DNA of 64,000 bases from Ostrinia nubilalis (Eukaryota; Arthropoda; Insecta; Lepidoptera; Crambidae), in NCBI RefSeq assembly GCF_963855985.1, contig NC_087109.1:8514001-8578000 (forward strand), read 5' to 3'. The notes below the pieces were generated by a model. The model made no database searches. It had not been told where the DNA came from and saw nothing but the letters and a program-made list of their open reading frames with translations. Within the stretch, counting starts at the first letter, position 1. The number at the start of each line of letters is the position of its first letter. Shown one piece after another: positions 10,148-25,100 of this stretch. Made by a program: the position numbers and the translations under genes.

Positions 10148-13100
10148 TCACAGGGTTTTCCTGTATTTCTTCTTGTCTATGCGAGCTAGTGTAGCGTTCA
10201 GGTCTTCCCTGAGCAGACTGACCATGGCTTGTTTCTTCCTACAGTCGTCCCGGATGAGAGCCGCAGCCTGGACTTTGAGATTTTCCATGAACTCTGCGTC
10301 CATATCTTGCGATCTGAATATTATAAAAATAGTAGTTTTAGGATGGGTGTTTTTGATATTTAAAATCAATCCTAATCAAAATCCGTCCTTCAACTGCCAA
10401 ATTTCAATCTGTATTCGATCAAATTTAAACAAAATGAGAGAGTAAAAGCATCAAAAAAGTCTTATAAATAATATGAAAATGTAAAAACATCAAAAACCGT
10501 AGATATTTTGACCGAATACATTGAAATATGACAGTTAATGGACGGATTTGGATTGGGATCGATTATAAAATACGGCGTTAGTCGTCGGACTTAAATAGGG
10601 TGTCATTTTAAGTATCTACTGATCAAATGCAATAACTGTCCTACAGAAACAATATTGGCTAATTACTGATGTCAATTTGTATGGGAAGGTTTTTTTAAAA
10701 CTTGAACTTCTTTCTCTTGGGCATAGTGGTTGCCACAGATCACAGAAAATCAAGGGAGATGTGACAAGGGGGCGGTACCGGTGTCGCAGCAATATGCCCA
10801 AAAACAGATGCATGACACACACTCTTCGCGACATAGGGTCTTATTACAAAAAAGTTAAACCCCGGACGAACTCTGGTTTAAAATGACATTTCCATACTAA
10901 ATGTCAATTTAAACCAGAGTTCAAACTGAGACTAACTTTTTGTAATAAGGGGGTTATTGTTTTTATTTTGATTATTTTGTGTGTGTCAATTCCTAATGCG
11001 ACACTTGAGTTTCGAACTCGGCGCATTAGTTGGCATCACTCTATATCTCTATGGTGGTTGCATTTGAGACGTATAATCAATGCTTTTTGTTGGATCCGTA
11101 GAAGCGTAGTGTAAAATGACCAAGGATATTGATATTTATTATTTATTTATCCATACTTGTAGAGCTATCCTGTATACTAATGCGGGGAAAGCTTTATATA
11201 AAACTAGCTGACCCGGCGAACTTTGTTCCGCCTTAATGGCAATAAATAAGCAGACTTTTTTTTATTTCGAACGGGATAAAAAGTATCCTATGTCCTTCTC
11301 CTGGCTCTAAACTACCTCCCTGACAATTTTCAGCTAAATCGGTTCAGCCGTTCTTGAGTTATAAGTGGAGTAACTAACACGACTTTCTTTTTATATTATA
11401 TAGATTCAATCACCTCTTGTCCAATTCCGTGAATTTTTCGTCCATAACCTTGACTACCCGCGCCAAGATGTCCGAAGCGACTGTTTTGTATAACTTGCGC
11501 CGTTCTTGCTTCACCTCGTTGAGATGCTTTTGCGCCTCCACAAACATGTGAATGAACCTGTAACATAATAATTGCTTTTGAGTAACCCGTGGAAGAAGAA
11601 TGCTTCTAAGTAACCCGTGGATATCATAAGAGGCGAGAAAGTATGAAAATATGCAAACATCAGGCCTATGCAACTTGTCTGGCCAGCGTAGGGAGTGTAG
11701 GTAAAATCTTCCATTTACCTCTGGTAAAGAGTGTCATCCTGTTGTAGTGGAGACTTACGGCCGAATACTGAAACGCCATTTAAATATTTGACGGCTTCTC
11801 AAATAGTTAAGCAGCTCCTAAACTTACATTTCGCATACTCAAAACAATATCTGAGCAGTTCTCAATTTTTAAGCACCTCTCAAATTAAGTTGCACTCAAA
11901 CGCCACTTAAATGAATTTTCGCATACTGAAACGCCATTCAACGCTAAGCATTACTCAAACAACTGTCAAATCGTCTTAAGCAGCTGTTAAATTTGAGAGT
12001 GCTTGCGCGGTATCTTAAATCCTATTCTTATACCTAAATCGACCTAAATAGTGGTAAATAATGTGTGTCATCGTTATCATTTCTTTCGAGGTTTGAGGAA
12101 ATACCTAGATCTAATCGCAGGAACGCAATAATGCTGAACGCTATTGAAAAATATTATAATGACATGCAATTCCGAGCGAGGTTCCGCATCTCTAAAGAAA
12201 CGGTGTTGTGTCTGGATTCATAATTTGGAAGCTCTTTGAAACCCCTCACCAAACGCCATACAACCAGTGGACCAAATACTTATTATATTATAACCCTACT
12301 GTTCTACGCAACGGGAAGGTATGAACGTGTACTAGGTGATATCTTCCACATCGAACAGCCAACTGTGCATCGTATAGTGCACAAAGTAACAACCAAAATA
12401 GCTGCTATGAAATCGCTTTACATAAACATGCTTATTTCTGAGGAATAATATGGGGACATCGCATAGTAGCATTTCCACAGATATGGATTAGAGTAGATAC
12501 AGCAAGTTGATCGTCAAAGCGTGCCATTCCGATATGTCCAAATGGACATACATGGTCGAGTGATGTTCATGTAATCCGATTACAACAATCGGTTACGATG
12601 ATTTTACGAGGACAGTAGTACGAACACGGTAGAAAGAAGAAATTATTTACGGATTGAGAATTGTAATTAACAGCACAAGTAACAAATAATTAATTAGAAT
12701 AAAGTAGCAGTAGAAGAAGTATAAAGTAGCATTGTTTTTAATACATATCCTGCGATGTACTCTTAAGAGTTAAAACCATGGTCCGTGTATGTAGTGCACT
12801 CATACCGATCACAAGGAACCGTACTTACTTTTATAACAATAAGACACACACTGATCCATGTATTCATGCACTTGATCAATTGTTGTCTTGAAACGCTGGT
12901 AGGGTAAAAAAAATAACGAGATTTGACGATTTGTAAGAATTAATTTATTTAAAAAGGTAAATAAAGATGTTTTTGGTTTTGTATTTAACAAATTATCAGT
13001 TTTATCGGAATTAATTAATTGTCGAATCGAGTCACACGATATCTTTCGATGACTTTGCGAATGCAGTACGATGATACGATTATTTTTACGTTGCGGCAAT

Positions 13101-16100
13101 CACTAAAATTCGCTAAAATGACACTAATGACGTTTAAAAAGTGGCACGCTCGGCTTCATACAAATTTTTTCACATGCTGCATCTATCTATATCTGTGAGC
13201 ATTTCCAAGAGTTGTTGATTTGTCAATTTGATGCTCTGTCTGTCAACAATGATAAATGTCAATTGTGGTTACGTTTCGGTCCACGATCGCCACTTAATAG
13301 ATTTCAACAATAAAAAGTATCACCCTTAAAATTATTTTTTAATTAAATAAAAATGCAAGCATTAATTTTTTTATATGATAAAACGAGATTTATGTATAAT
13401 AGAAACTAAAAATAAACTGTTGTATGTTAAGTTGATTGAGTAATATTTCCATAAAAGACAATACATAACCAAACGATGCTGCGTGTAATGGATAAAAAAC
13501 GTAAAGTTATCATTTGTGTAAATGAAAACATACTTTTTTTGGTAAATGTTGCCATTATGTAAACATTTGAGAGCTGCTTAGCTGATCACGGCTTCAAATC
13601 CGTTGAGTGGCGTTTGAGAATACCATTTAAAATTGAAGGATACTTAAATTTAGGAGCCCGTCAGCTGAGTGACAGATTTGAGTAGTGTTTCAGTATTCGG
13701 CCGTTAGGCCCAGAACAGACGGTGAAACGCAACTACAACGAAACTGCAACTTTCTGATGATTCTGATGAATGAAACTGAAAGTTTCAAACTGGTCGCGTC
13801 ATGTGTGGTCTCTCAACGGACGCTACGGCAGAAACTTAGATGCAACTCAAAAGTAACTAGCAGTTGCAGTTGCGTTTCACCGTCTGTTCTGGGCCTAATG
13901 ACATGATTATGATGAAGTAACTAGATAACTTGTTCAGAGTTAGACCACGTTAGACACTTCAAAGGTATGCTACAATTTATTAAGATCGTTTGACGTCACT
14001 TAGCCTAGGCCATAAAGTTAATATTCCTTCTATGGCCTAGGCGCAGACCATCGATTTTTTGTTGGCCGATAGTTGGACCCGATTCTAATTTGTGTAAAGA
14101 ATCGGCCGATTCCAAATCGATGTAATATGCGCACTTCCATACTGATTAACTGCCCGACAAAAAATCGGTGGTCTGCTCCTAGGCTTAGGGCTATATTTCA
14201 CCGGGACACCATGGCGGCGCAACCAGTCGCCGGCTACCAACAAAATGTATACAGCTTTGCGCAACCAATCGGACACCAGGTGAGTAACTCTCTATAGAGC
14301 TGTATACATTTTGTTGATAGCCGGCGACTGGTTGCGCCGCCATGGTGTCCCGGTGAAATATAGCCCTTACTCATCAACTCAACCGAACACTATTGACTAA
14401 ATAATTGTTTGCATTAAAAAAATATATCTAGAGAAAGCTTTTGATGCTAAATACTTACTTTTTACTGGTGTTCTGATGTATTTCAACAAGAGTGGTGTCG
14501 AGTTTTTCCATAACGTTCTCAATGTTTTCTTGAATAGATGCGCTCACACTCTCCGCTAAAATCAAAGAACAAGGATCAATACAGCTAAGTATAACAATAG
14601 AATAATGTTATAATTTTTATAGATACAGTTGATATTTACCTTTGCTTACGGGTGCATTTCTTCTAAACCACTCATTGACGCTGGAAACGCTCGGTCCACT
14701 CTCAGAGATGGACACAACAGTATCTTCTGCTTTCCTTCTTTTCACGTTGCTTATTACTGGACTCTTTGACTTCCTCTTCCTTGTTTTTTCAACTTCTATT
14801 ACCGTAGAAGAACTGATTTCTTTATCCTCGATTTTTGACGATGAAGACCCTGGACTAGACATTTCTTCCCTTTTAGATTTGTACAAGTAGTTTGGCTTCA
14901 AATCGTCTTTCAATTCTTTCTCCAAGTTACTGATGATGCTTCCTAGTTTCTTAATGGATGTGGCTACTGACGTATCATTCCTTGCCTTAAAATCACTGAA
15001 CAATTTTATTGGGGATATTAAAGACTTTCGGTTCTCTTGAGAGAGCTTAGTTTTGATTTTCTTGGGCGTTACATTTCTCGCTTCAAGTACGGGAGACACG
15101 GTATCATTACTAGTCGTATCATTTTTGTTACAATCACGGCGAGATCGCAACCGTTTCGTATATACCTTTTTGGGTTCTTCTAAATTAATATACTTTTCTT
15201 GCTTATGTTTCTTACTATGCTTTTCGTTAGGCTTGATAGATTCTTCAGATTCATTGTGTGATGGAACTTCTTCGTCAATCTTTTTCTTGTTCTCAGAATG
15301 AGTAGATTTAGTCTTTTTAGTGTTAGGTCTACTATCGTTGCTTGAATTGAATTCCAATGATATCTTATCTATTTTTTGGACGGGCGACTCATCATTATCT
15401 GATGATGATTCTTTTTCCATAACATGTTTATTGTACTTTTGTTTTTGTTTAGTATCTTGTTTTGAAGTTGCCTTTGAGTAGCTAGAATCTGTATCCGAAT
15501 TCCGCCTTGAGGGAAGCCATCGAGAAATATCTTCAAGCGAGAGTCGCGAAACAGATACAACTGGAGATTTAAACTTAGAACGCTTATCAGTGTTAAGAAC
15601 TCGAGTGCTGACAGAATCGGTCGAATCTTTCCTTTCTTTATTCGCCGGCGACTCATTCACCACTTCCCTGAGTTTATCCAAGTAGTCTCTAACAGACTGG
15701 TTTTGATACTCGACGTCTAAATCGCGTGGTTTAATTTTTTCCGTGAGCAATTCTGCGTTAGGTGGTTGTTCATCGGAATCTCCATGAGCTGTTATCGGAG
15801 ACTTTCCAACAGTTTCTATCGATACTTCCGACTTGGCATCCGATATTTTTGTCAAGTTGATTACTTGTTGTGTTTCTTTCTTAGCCTTCTTCTTTTCAAC
15901 TGCTTTTTCCTTCTTTACTCGTAGTATAGTAGCGCTGTCTGCCTTTCCATCATAATTTTCTGATAAATCTATAACAGCATTCTTAGCATTGGTCTTTTTC
16001 TTCAACGGCTTTTCTGAAACTTCGACAATTTCGTTTGACACATCGGATAATTTAGAGTAATTGCCAGCTTTGTTAAACTCATCAGTGATATTCATAGTTG

Positions 16101-19100
16101 GACTATAATTAATGTGTTCAACATCAGACAATAAATTTTGAGTCGTGTTTGTCTCATTTATGTACGCTTCAGGGCCATCTTGATATATTTCCTTAAATTT
16201 CTGTAGCATCTTTGCCGACACGGAATCATTGGCATCATTATTCGGTTCTTGAATCGTTTCTACATTTAGACCTGGTAAAGGACTGATAGTTCTATCATCG
16301 TTGTCCTTTTCAATGACTAAAGTATTCAGTTTAAGGTTTTTCTCTTTTTTCAAAGATAATGCCTCTGTTCTCTTATTCTTCCTAGTTGTTTTCTTCGGTT
16401 TTTCATTCGTCTCCTTAACCTCAACGACAGTATCATCTGGGATAGGTTCCATTTGTGGTTTTACGGGTAATATCAGCTTTGGTTCTTCAGGAATTCTTTC
16501 AGGTGGTTTGTCTAGTACTAGTGATGTATTTAGTTCTTCCGGGGCATTCTTCCTCATTTTTTCATCAATTATATCATTAACTGGTTTTACTAAACGTGAT
16601 TTTGGCTGAGTTTTTTTGCGTCTAACTGTTCTTTTCTTTTTTGGGGCACTCTTTTTATTTGTTTCATCTGAAGATTTAGTTTCAGAATAATTGACGCGAT
16701 TGATCGATCGGCCTAATCGAGTCAAAATCGAATCACCGCTGGCAACAGTTGTAGAACTGATGCGTTTTTGGACTTCGATTTTCTTCTGTTTAAAATCCTC
16801 GTCTTCACTATCGCTTGTGAAATTGTAAACAGCTAAATCGTTTTGAGTGTTCTTGTCAATCACTGTAAGAGTATCTGGACATTCCACTTTGCTTTTCAAG
16901 TTATTGAAGATATCATTCATTTTTTTCGTGCGCGGTGAAGGAGAGTCTATAGTTTTGGCTGTGCTTTTTCTGTTACGCGGCTGTCTCAATCGTTTCTGGC
17001 GGTCCATCTCAATGTCTTTGTAGCTCGTAGCTTTATACTTCGGTGTGTGAACCTTGGACGTTTTGAAATCTTTATCCTCGTCCATCTCTGTTACTAGTAT
17101 TACCCTCTCATGTTCGCTTTCGTCTTTGGGCGAGTACAATTTACGTTTTCTGCGAATCAACGCCGTGTCTAAGTCGACAGATATGTTTGATGGCGATTTT
17201 GACACACGCTCAGGTGTTTTTAGAGTTTTAGCAGCAACATCTACATGGTCTGCTTTTTTTACTGGAGACATGTTAGAAGCTATTTCCAGTTCTAGTTTAT
17301 TCTTCTTCTTCCTTGCATTCGCTCGCGTCTTAGCTGTTTTTTTAGTGTTGAATGTCAATTTGATGCTTTTTTGTTTTGTGCTTGTCTCCTTTGCATCTAT
17401 GTTTTCAGAATTGTTGTCAGTGGATTTTTTCTCGATGTTACTAATTTGCACATTTTCTTCAGGATTAATCACATCCATATCAGCAATATCGATCAAATCC
17501 ATTTCCGTTGTTTCACGGTTCAGTATTTCTGCACACTTCTCAAAATCGTTACACACTTTGTCCACAATAGAGTTCAGACATTCTATAATGTCTATATCGT
17601 AAACATCAATCTGTTCAACATCCAAATTGTTATCTTCACGAATCATAAGACAATCTTCGAATTGTTCACTTTCTGAACTGGTTTCGTTGATTTTTCTGGC
17701 TAAAGTTGGACTGATCACGATTTCCCCGCGATTGTTCTCTGAAATGTGCTGCGAAAAAAATTGTTCAACGTCTTCTACATTAAACATGTTCCCTTCATTT
17801 ATATGTGTTCTATTTTCATTTACTACCTTCGCTTTTATATTCCTTTTTCTAACGTTCACAAAATTCAGCGGCGTATCATAGACAACGTCGTTTGACTCAT
17901 CTGTAGTCGTATTGCTTATAACGGTGCAAGTTTTTCCAGCAACTGGTTTATTCTGAACCACATCAGTGTTTTCTTTCTCGATTGGTTTGTCTATTGCTGC
18001 ATTGTTTATTTCAGTCGGTTCCTGTGTTTTTTTATTATCGCCGGTGTTGATTCCGCTGTCTCTCAATTCTTTTTCGTTATCTTTCTGTAGTGCCTCTTGT
18101 ACTAGCAAATCGACAATATTGTCAGGTTGGAAGTTTTTATTCTTGGTCAGGCGTTCTAGTGTGTCGTTTATGACGGATTCGTCTGATCCTATAGTGGCGA
18201 CTAGGAGACAGCTTGTGGAGTGATCGTCGTCTTTAGCTGCTGGTGAGAGGTACCGGCTGATTTTAGACTTGTTGTGGACCTCGCCGTCGCTTTGCGAGTT
18301 TCTGTCGGAGGATTTATTGCTTTTGTAGCAAACGCCAAAAGGCCGGTTGATTTTGAAAGTGCTTGTGCTGTTAAGGCTTGGTCTGTCGTCAGTTTCGCTG
18401 ACCTCTGTGACTGTGACCTCTGTGACTGTTGAGAGCTCTGGTAAAGCGCACACATGCACCGCTTCTTTATCGAATTTATACTGCGGGAGTGATGCTAGTT
18501 TTTCATAAAGCTGAAAAATAGGTTTGTGTCAGAACATAATAATTTATACCTACTTAGGAACAATGCTTAGAAATTTTTTCCGTGTAAACCTTGCCTAAAA
18601 AATTCAAAATGAAATGCTCATACTACGTATACTATGTCAGAAAACCACAGTGTAAAATTTAACATACCTAAAAAGACGCATTTAAATTAGAAGCATATTA
18701 TGACATAATTATGTACCAAAACCACATCATGATACAATGTGCAAGTGCATGCCTCTGCTTTTAATTTAAATTCGTTTTTATAGGTATTTTACATTTTACC
18801 CTACATTGTAACATTATGAGGTTTTTTGTCATATTTATAGTTTTCAAATAACTTGACACAGTGCATTTTTGTTAAATACCCATAAAGCATAAAGTATACA
18901 GTAATAAATAGCTTAATTTATTTAGTTTTAGAAAAAATCAAAGATACCTGTGCTAAAGAAGAAGTTGACGCAGTGGAAGGCGACTGCCATGCCGTCGGGT
19001 GTCTGGATCGTACCATATACCCTAAAAATATTTTATGGTATTTCCAAATGTTTGTTTACTTATGAACGCAAAAGTTTTGGTGTGAATGTTTGTGATCTTT

Positions 19101-22100
19101 ACAAAAGCAGGCGTTTGAAGGCCCAGAAAATTGAATCTTTTCCAATTTTAAAACTTTTTTATAGTAAATAATTATAGCTGATTTTGTACTTTTTAAAGCC
19201 TTATTGCAGTAGTTACTACTTGGGAATCTCGACGCATATTTAATACTAGCTTTCCGCCTGCGGCTTCGCCCGCGTGGAATTTTGTCTGTCACATAAAAAC
19301 TTTATCGCGCGTATCCCTATTTCAAATACCGGGGATAAAAACTATTCTATGTCCTTTCCCGGGACTCAAACTATCTCTACGCTAAATTTCATCAGAATCG
19401 GTTCAGTGGTTTAGGCGTGAAAACAGACAGACAGAGTTACTTTCGCATTTATAATATTAGTATAGATAACATTGCAGTTAAAAAATGTATAAACATCGTT
19501 CGTACCTGATCGTTTACGCTTCTGAACTTCGATGGGATGAGAGAACCGAGTGTCTTCCTCCTAAAATAACAATACAAAATAAACAACAACAAGGTTAGAA
19601 CTTACAAAAAACACAACAATGTCATTTTGCAAAAATGACGAAGTACCCACATATTAAGGTGTATTTTATTAAAAGTAATATTAACAAAAACAACGCCATC
19701 TGTTATGATGACGCAGAATCGAGTCCCGTTTGTATTTTTTACCCCCTTTAGAAAAAGTAACATTCATGTCAGTTTTAATTCTGAATTAGTTTCGCTTCAA
19801 CTGTTTTAGTTCGTGAAGCGATCGCGAAAATACCTAAGGTCAATGCGGGGAAGTCCGTCAGAGGGGTAACCACGTATACCCTTACGTAAGGTTCATTTTT
19901 GAACAGATACGTTTATAACAGTTAGTTCGATAAAACAGCACGAAATTTTCGTTCAAACTATACAACACAGATGGCGCTAGGTGGTCTTTTCAAGCAATAA
20001 AAATCGTCACAACTTTTAGTTTGGTTGTCACGTTGAAGAAGAGTGAGGCGTTTTGTGTTCAAAGTGAAAAAAATAATTCAAAACCAAGCGTTTTTTGAAA
20101 GGAAAGCTGGTAAGTGTTTAGCTAATATTACTAACTGTCGATTTGTGAAGTTTAGTTTGATTTTCAACGTTAATTTAAAGTAATATTCCTAGTGATCAGA
20201 TTCTAACCTCTAAATTCAATATTGGGGGAAGTTCGTACAGTCTGTAAGGGAAAGTCCGGCATATGCCGGTGTTGCCCCTTGATCAGATGTCGTAAACCTT
20301 TTGGTGTACCGAACTGTAGTTGCATAATCGAAATATTTTTATGTAATATTAGGTACTAAACGTCTTTGAAATCGTCAGAACATTTGCGTAACTAAAATTT
20401 TATTTTATTGCAATTGTGGTGTATGTCAGTTAAATATTTTATAGTAAGTATATTTTCAACAAAAGTCAACTTATAAATTTATTTCTAGGTACAAATGTAA
20501 AACGAAAATGGTGCGGCATTATAAAAGAAAGACAGATAAAGCTTCTTATTCAAAAGAAAAGTTACAAGATGCCGTGCGTGCTGTTAGAAACGGAGAGTTA
20601 AGTGGATACAAGGCAGCCCAAATTTATAACATACCGAGAATGACGATTATGGACCATGTCAATAAGAAAAGAGTAAAATCTAATACTCTCGGAAGATGCA
20701 CAGCTCTTTCTCGAGAAACCGAACATAAACTAGCATCATATCTGCATACAATGGAACGTTACGGATTTGGATTGAGCAGACAAGAGGTGTTAGAAATGGT
20801 TGGGTTGGTCATTACGTGACTTTGAATGGAATACCAACACCATTCAAGAATGGGAAGCCAGGTGATGACTGGTTCAGGGCATTTAAAGAACGTAATAATT
20901 TATCTGTTAAAAAACCACAAGCTGTTGAGTACGCTCGAAAAAAAGCTGTGGATCCTTTCATCATCTACCCATATTTTGACTTACTTAAAAAAACAATTGA
21001 AGAATTGGGTTTGAATGACAAGCCAAGTGCTATTTGGAATCTGGATGAGACAAGCTTTTCAAAAGATCCGTCGAAAACCAAAATAGTTGGCCGTAAAGGC
21101 CACGCAGCAACTAGACTGATTGCCAGTCCTGGCAAAGATAACACTACAGTTCTCCTAGCTGCAAATGCGGTTGGAGAAAAATTACCACCTCTAATAATCT
21201 TCAAAGGAAAAAACGTGTGGGACTCCTGGACTTCTCCTCATGCATATCCGAATACAACATATGCTGCAACAACAAATGGCTGGATGGAATCGGAGGTATT
21301 TGAAAATTTTTTCAAAAAGTCTTTTATACCCGCTCTCGGCAAGCAACGCCCAGTATTGCTTATATATGATGGGCACTCAACACACGTTGGACTCAACATA
21401 ATTGAAGAGGCAAGTAAAGAAAACGTGACAATTCTTAAATTGCCAGCTCATACGAGCCACGTGCTGCAACCGTTAGACGTAGCCGTAATGAAATCTTTTA
21501 AAGATCGCTGGGACCCCTTATTGGTCAAATGGCAAAGATTAAATATCGGAGTACCTCTCCCAAAAAGTGAGTTTTCTCGTTTGATTGGCATAGTATGGAC
21601 CCAAATAGACCCGGTTGTTTTGCGCCATGGCTTTCAAAAAGCTGGCATTTACCCACTGAATCAAGACGTTGTTCAAGAGCATCAATTCGATAGTCTGAAG
21701 TTAAAAAAATGGAAGGAATCCAGTCAAAATTCAAATTCACAGACAAATATTGACCATGAAATTGTCTTGTCTGGTCGAGATCCTTCTGAAAAGAACCCAG
21801 GAAGCTTATTATCTATAGTTCTCGATTTTATCAACAAAAAAAATGTATCGATTGGCTCTACTTGCAAGATGACTGATGATAAAAACCATCAAATTAATGC
21901 AACCAACCACCCGTCAGCAATCAGTGTCATCAGTTTTGAAGAGTTACTATTAAGTAAAGTGAAAAAAGGCGACGCTACGAAAGTAACACGACGGAAAGTA
22001 GCACCCGGAGCTGAGGTCATTACGCATACTGATGTGATTCTGCGAAAGAGATCAGAACAAACAAAGAATGAAAAAACAAATAATAACTCACACACAGGTA

Positions 22101-25100
22101 AATTGCCACCAATACCTTCTACCAGCTCTTGTAACGTAACGTCTTTGGGTCAAATTTCAAGAAATGCAAGTCAGGCTAGACCTTTTACCATGAAAACACC
22201 GGATGATATTCCCAAATGTTTAAAAGATAAAAGAAAAGATGCAAATAAAATTCAGATTTTATCTAACATCCTCATCGCGAAATCCACTGAGACCAATTTT
22301 GAAAATAAAGCTACTGTGAAACCTGGAACTTCTGGAACAAATTCAGATAACGCAAGCAAACGCAAAACTAGTAGGTCCTCGACAAAAAGTTTTGGAAAAG
22401 AAAACAAATTTTGTACTAAACCTCGTACAAACACTGCGTCTTTTAAAGCTGAAAAACCTTTCAAGTTGCTTAGAAAAAAGCAAATTGCACCATCCTCTCA
22501 TAGTTCAACAACTAGCGTTTCAGGTTCTATGAGTAGCCACAGCGATTCTGATATAATAGATGCTGTTTCAGAATCTTCTTCATCTGATGAAGAATTGGTA
22601 TACAACACCGGTGATCATGTATTAGTGCGATATGACACCAAAACGAAGTGGACATATTATGTAGGAATTATTGAAAAAATTTTGTCGCATAATAAAAATC
22701 TTACGTATTGTGTTCGATTTTATAAAACTATAAAAAAACCAACATTAATTTTTAAGTGGACAAAGAAAATTGATCGAGATGAAGTTCCTGAAAATTTAAT
22801 TGTAAAAAAAGTAGAATTAGTATCAGTCTTGTCAAAATCAAATAATGAGTTTATGCTACGCAATCAAGATGATGCAGTAGTCTATTTTTGATGGGATTCT
22901 TTATTCAATCCGAATCAAAAATCGTCCGTCAACTGTCAAATTACAATAATTATGTTTTTGGGCAAAATATCTACAGTTTTCGAATTATTAATAATTTAAT
23001 CATGTTTATAAAACTATTTTATATAATATTCAAGTGTATAAAAGCATTAAAAGAACATGGATATTTGATCGAAAACCAATTGAAATTTGACAGTTGGCGG
23101 ACGGATTTATATTGGGATTGATAACACGTTCATAAGATGACTTATGAAGGTGTTATCAATCCCAAACAAAGACACAAAAAAAAAGTTGAACATTTATATG
23201 TTCAACTTTTCTTTTTGTGTCTTTACTACTTACTCTATGGGCCGACTTTTCAATCGTCAGATAACTTTTAACTGAAGAATAAACTTGTCATTTTGACATA
23301 ATTTTCCATACTGAAACTGTCATTGTGCCAAACTTATTCTTCAGTTAAAAGTTATCCGACGATTGAAAAACCAGCCCTGTCTTTTTTAACCTAATTAATT
23401 ATTATATGTGATAATAAGCTGCCAAAAAGAAAGTATTAAGAATTAATAAGCTTTCCGATCATTATGGTTATTATAATAAATTTGTTTATTTTTTGTTATA
23501 AATTCCTGTGCTCGGGGGTGATAATAAATGACTAATTATATTAACAATTAAAAGTAATTATTTGTGTAAGTACAAAGAATTAAGTTAAAAATTAATAGGC
23601 TTTCCGATCATTATGGTTATTATTATAATAAAGTTTATTTTTTGTTATAAATTCCTGTTCTCGGGGGTGATAATAAATGACTGATTATATTAACAAAAAA
23701 GTAATTAATTGTATAAGTACAAAGAATTAAGTTAAGAATTAATAAGCTTTCCGATCATTATGGTTATTATAATAAATTTGTTTATTTTTTTTTATAAATT
23801 CCTGTTCTCGGGGGTGATAATAAATGACTGATTATATTAACAATTAAAAGTAATTAATTGTGTAAGTACAAAGAATTAAGTTAAGAATTAATAGGCTTTC
23901 CGATCATTATGGTTATTATTATAATAAAGTTTATTTTTTGTTATAAATTCCTGTTCTCGGGGGTGATAATAAATGACTGATTATATTAACAAAAAAGTAA
24001 TTAATTGTATAAGTACAAAGAATTAAGTTAAGAATTAATAAGCTTTCCGATAATTATGGTTATTATAATATATTGTTTATTTTTGGTTATAAATTCCTGT
24101 TCTCGGGGGTGATAATAAATGACTGATTATATTAACAATTAAAAGTAATTAATTGTGTAAGTACAAAGAATTAAGTTAAGAATTAATAGGATTTTCGATC
24201 ATTATGGTTATTATTATAATAAAGTTTATTTTTTGTTATAAATTCCTGTTCTCGGGGGTGATAATAAATGACTGATTATATTAACAAAAAAGTAATTAAT
24301 TGTATAAGTACAAAGAATTAAGTTAAGAATTAATACGCTTTCCGATAATTATGGTTATTATAATATATTGTTTATTTTTGGTTATAAATTCCTGTTCTCG
24401 GGGGTGATAATAAATGACTGATTATATTAACAATTAAAAGTAATTAATTGTGTAAGTTCAAAGAATTAAGTTAAGAATTAATAGGCTTTTCGATCATTAT
24501 GGTTATTATTATAATAAAGTTTATTTTTTGTTATAAATTCCTGTTCTCGGGGGTGATAATAAATGACTGATTATATTAATAATTAAATTAAAAGTAATTG
24601 TATAAGTACAAAGAATTAAGAATTATCTAAAGAAGAATTATCTACACTAGAATGAGAAATTACTGTACTTCACATCGTTGAGTCATAATTTTCCATCTTG
24701 TTGCACCTTAAAGTGTAATACTATTGCTCAGTGGCTTCAGAAGTGGCAGTTAAAGATGATAAATAATTATTTTATTAATAAAACTATTTAAGCCTTAAGG
24801 TTTATGTGATTATTGCATTGTCTTGTTTTTTTTTTTAATAAATAATTTGTATGCATCATAAAATATTGTTTTACTCGGTACATTTATTTATGTCTATTTA
24901 TAGGCTGACAACCCCTGACCTTAAAAGTATGACGGACTTGCCTCACTTTACAATTACAGCGATATAAAACACGATTGCAATCTTGTATCTTAGGCGTTAA
25001 GGTTCACATTTAACTGACATTTATATTCAAATCGATTTCAAATACGCATATACATTAATCTTTAGAATGAAAGATTATAAATGTAGTCGACGGACTTACC

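Larger units (their letters stand above)
10148..14555 (-). other. SYCP2-like gene: exons 12-14, C-terminal coiled coil
   Basis: Residues 1763-1897. The region is continuously helical with heptad spacing: ASIQENIENVMEKLDTTLVE, then FVEAQKHLNEVKQERRKLY, then ILARVVKVMDEKFTELDKR, then DMDAEFMENLKVQAAALIRD and MVSLLREDLNATLARIDKKK, ending YRKTL. In vertebrates the corresponding C-terminal coiled coil pairs SYCP2 with SYCP3. A large Harbinger element sits in the intron between exons 12 and 13. Confidence 0.75.

Noticed and set aside
16301..17881. Several plus-strand ORFs of 80-180 codons rich in Phe, Ser and Leu
   Set aside because: They are antisense shadows of the Lys/Glu/Ser-rich giant exon of the SYCP2-like gene.
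23435..24625. A CRISPR-like array
   Set aside because: Units are 148 bp and contiguous with no unique spacers; this is a eukaryotic tandem repeat inside a transposon.
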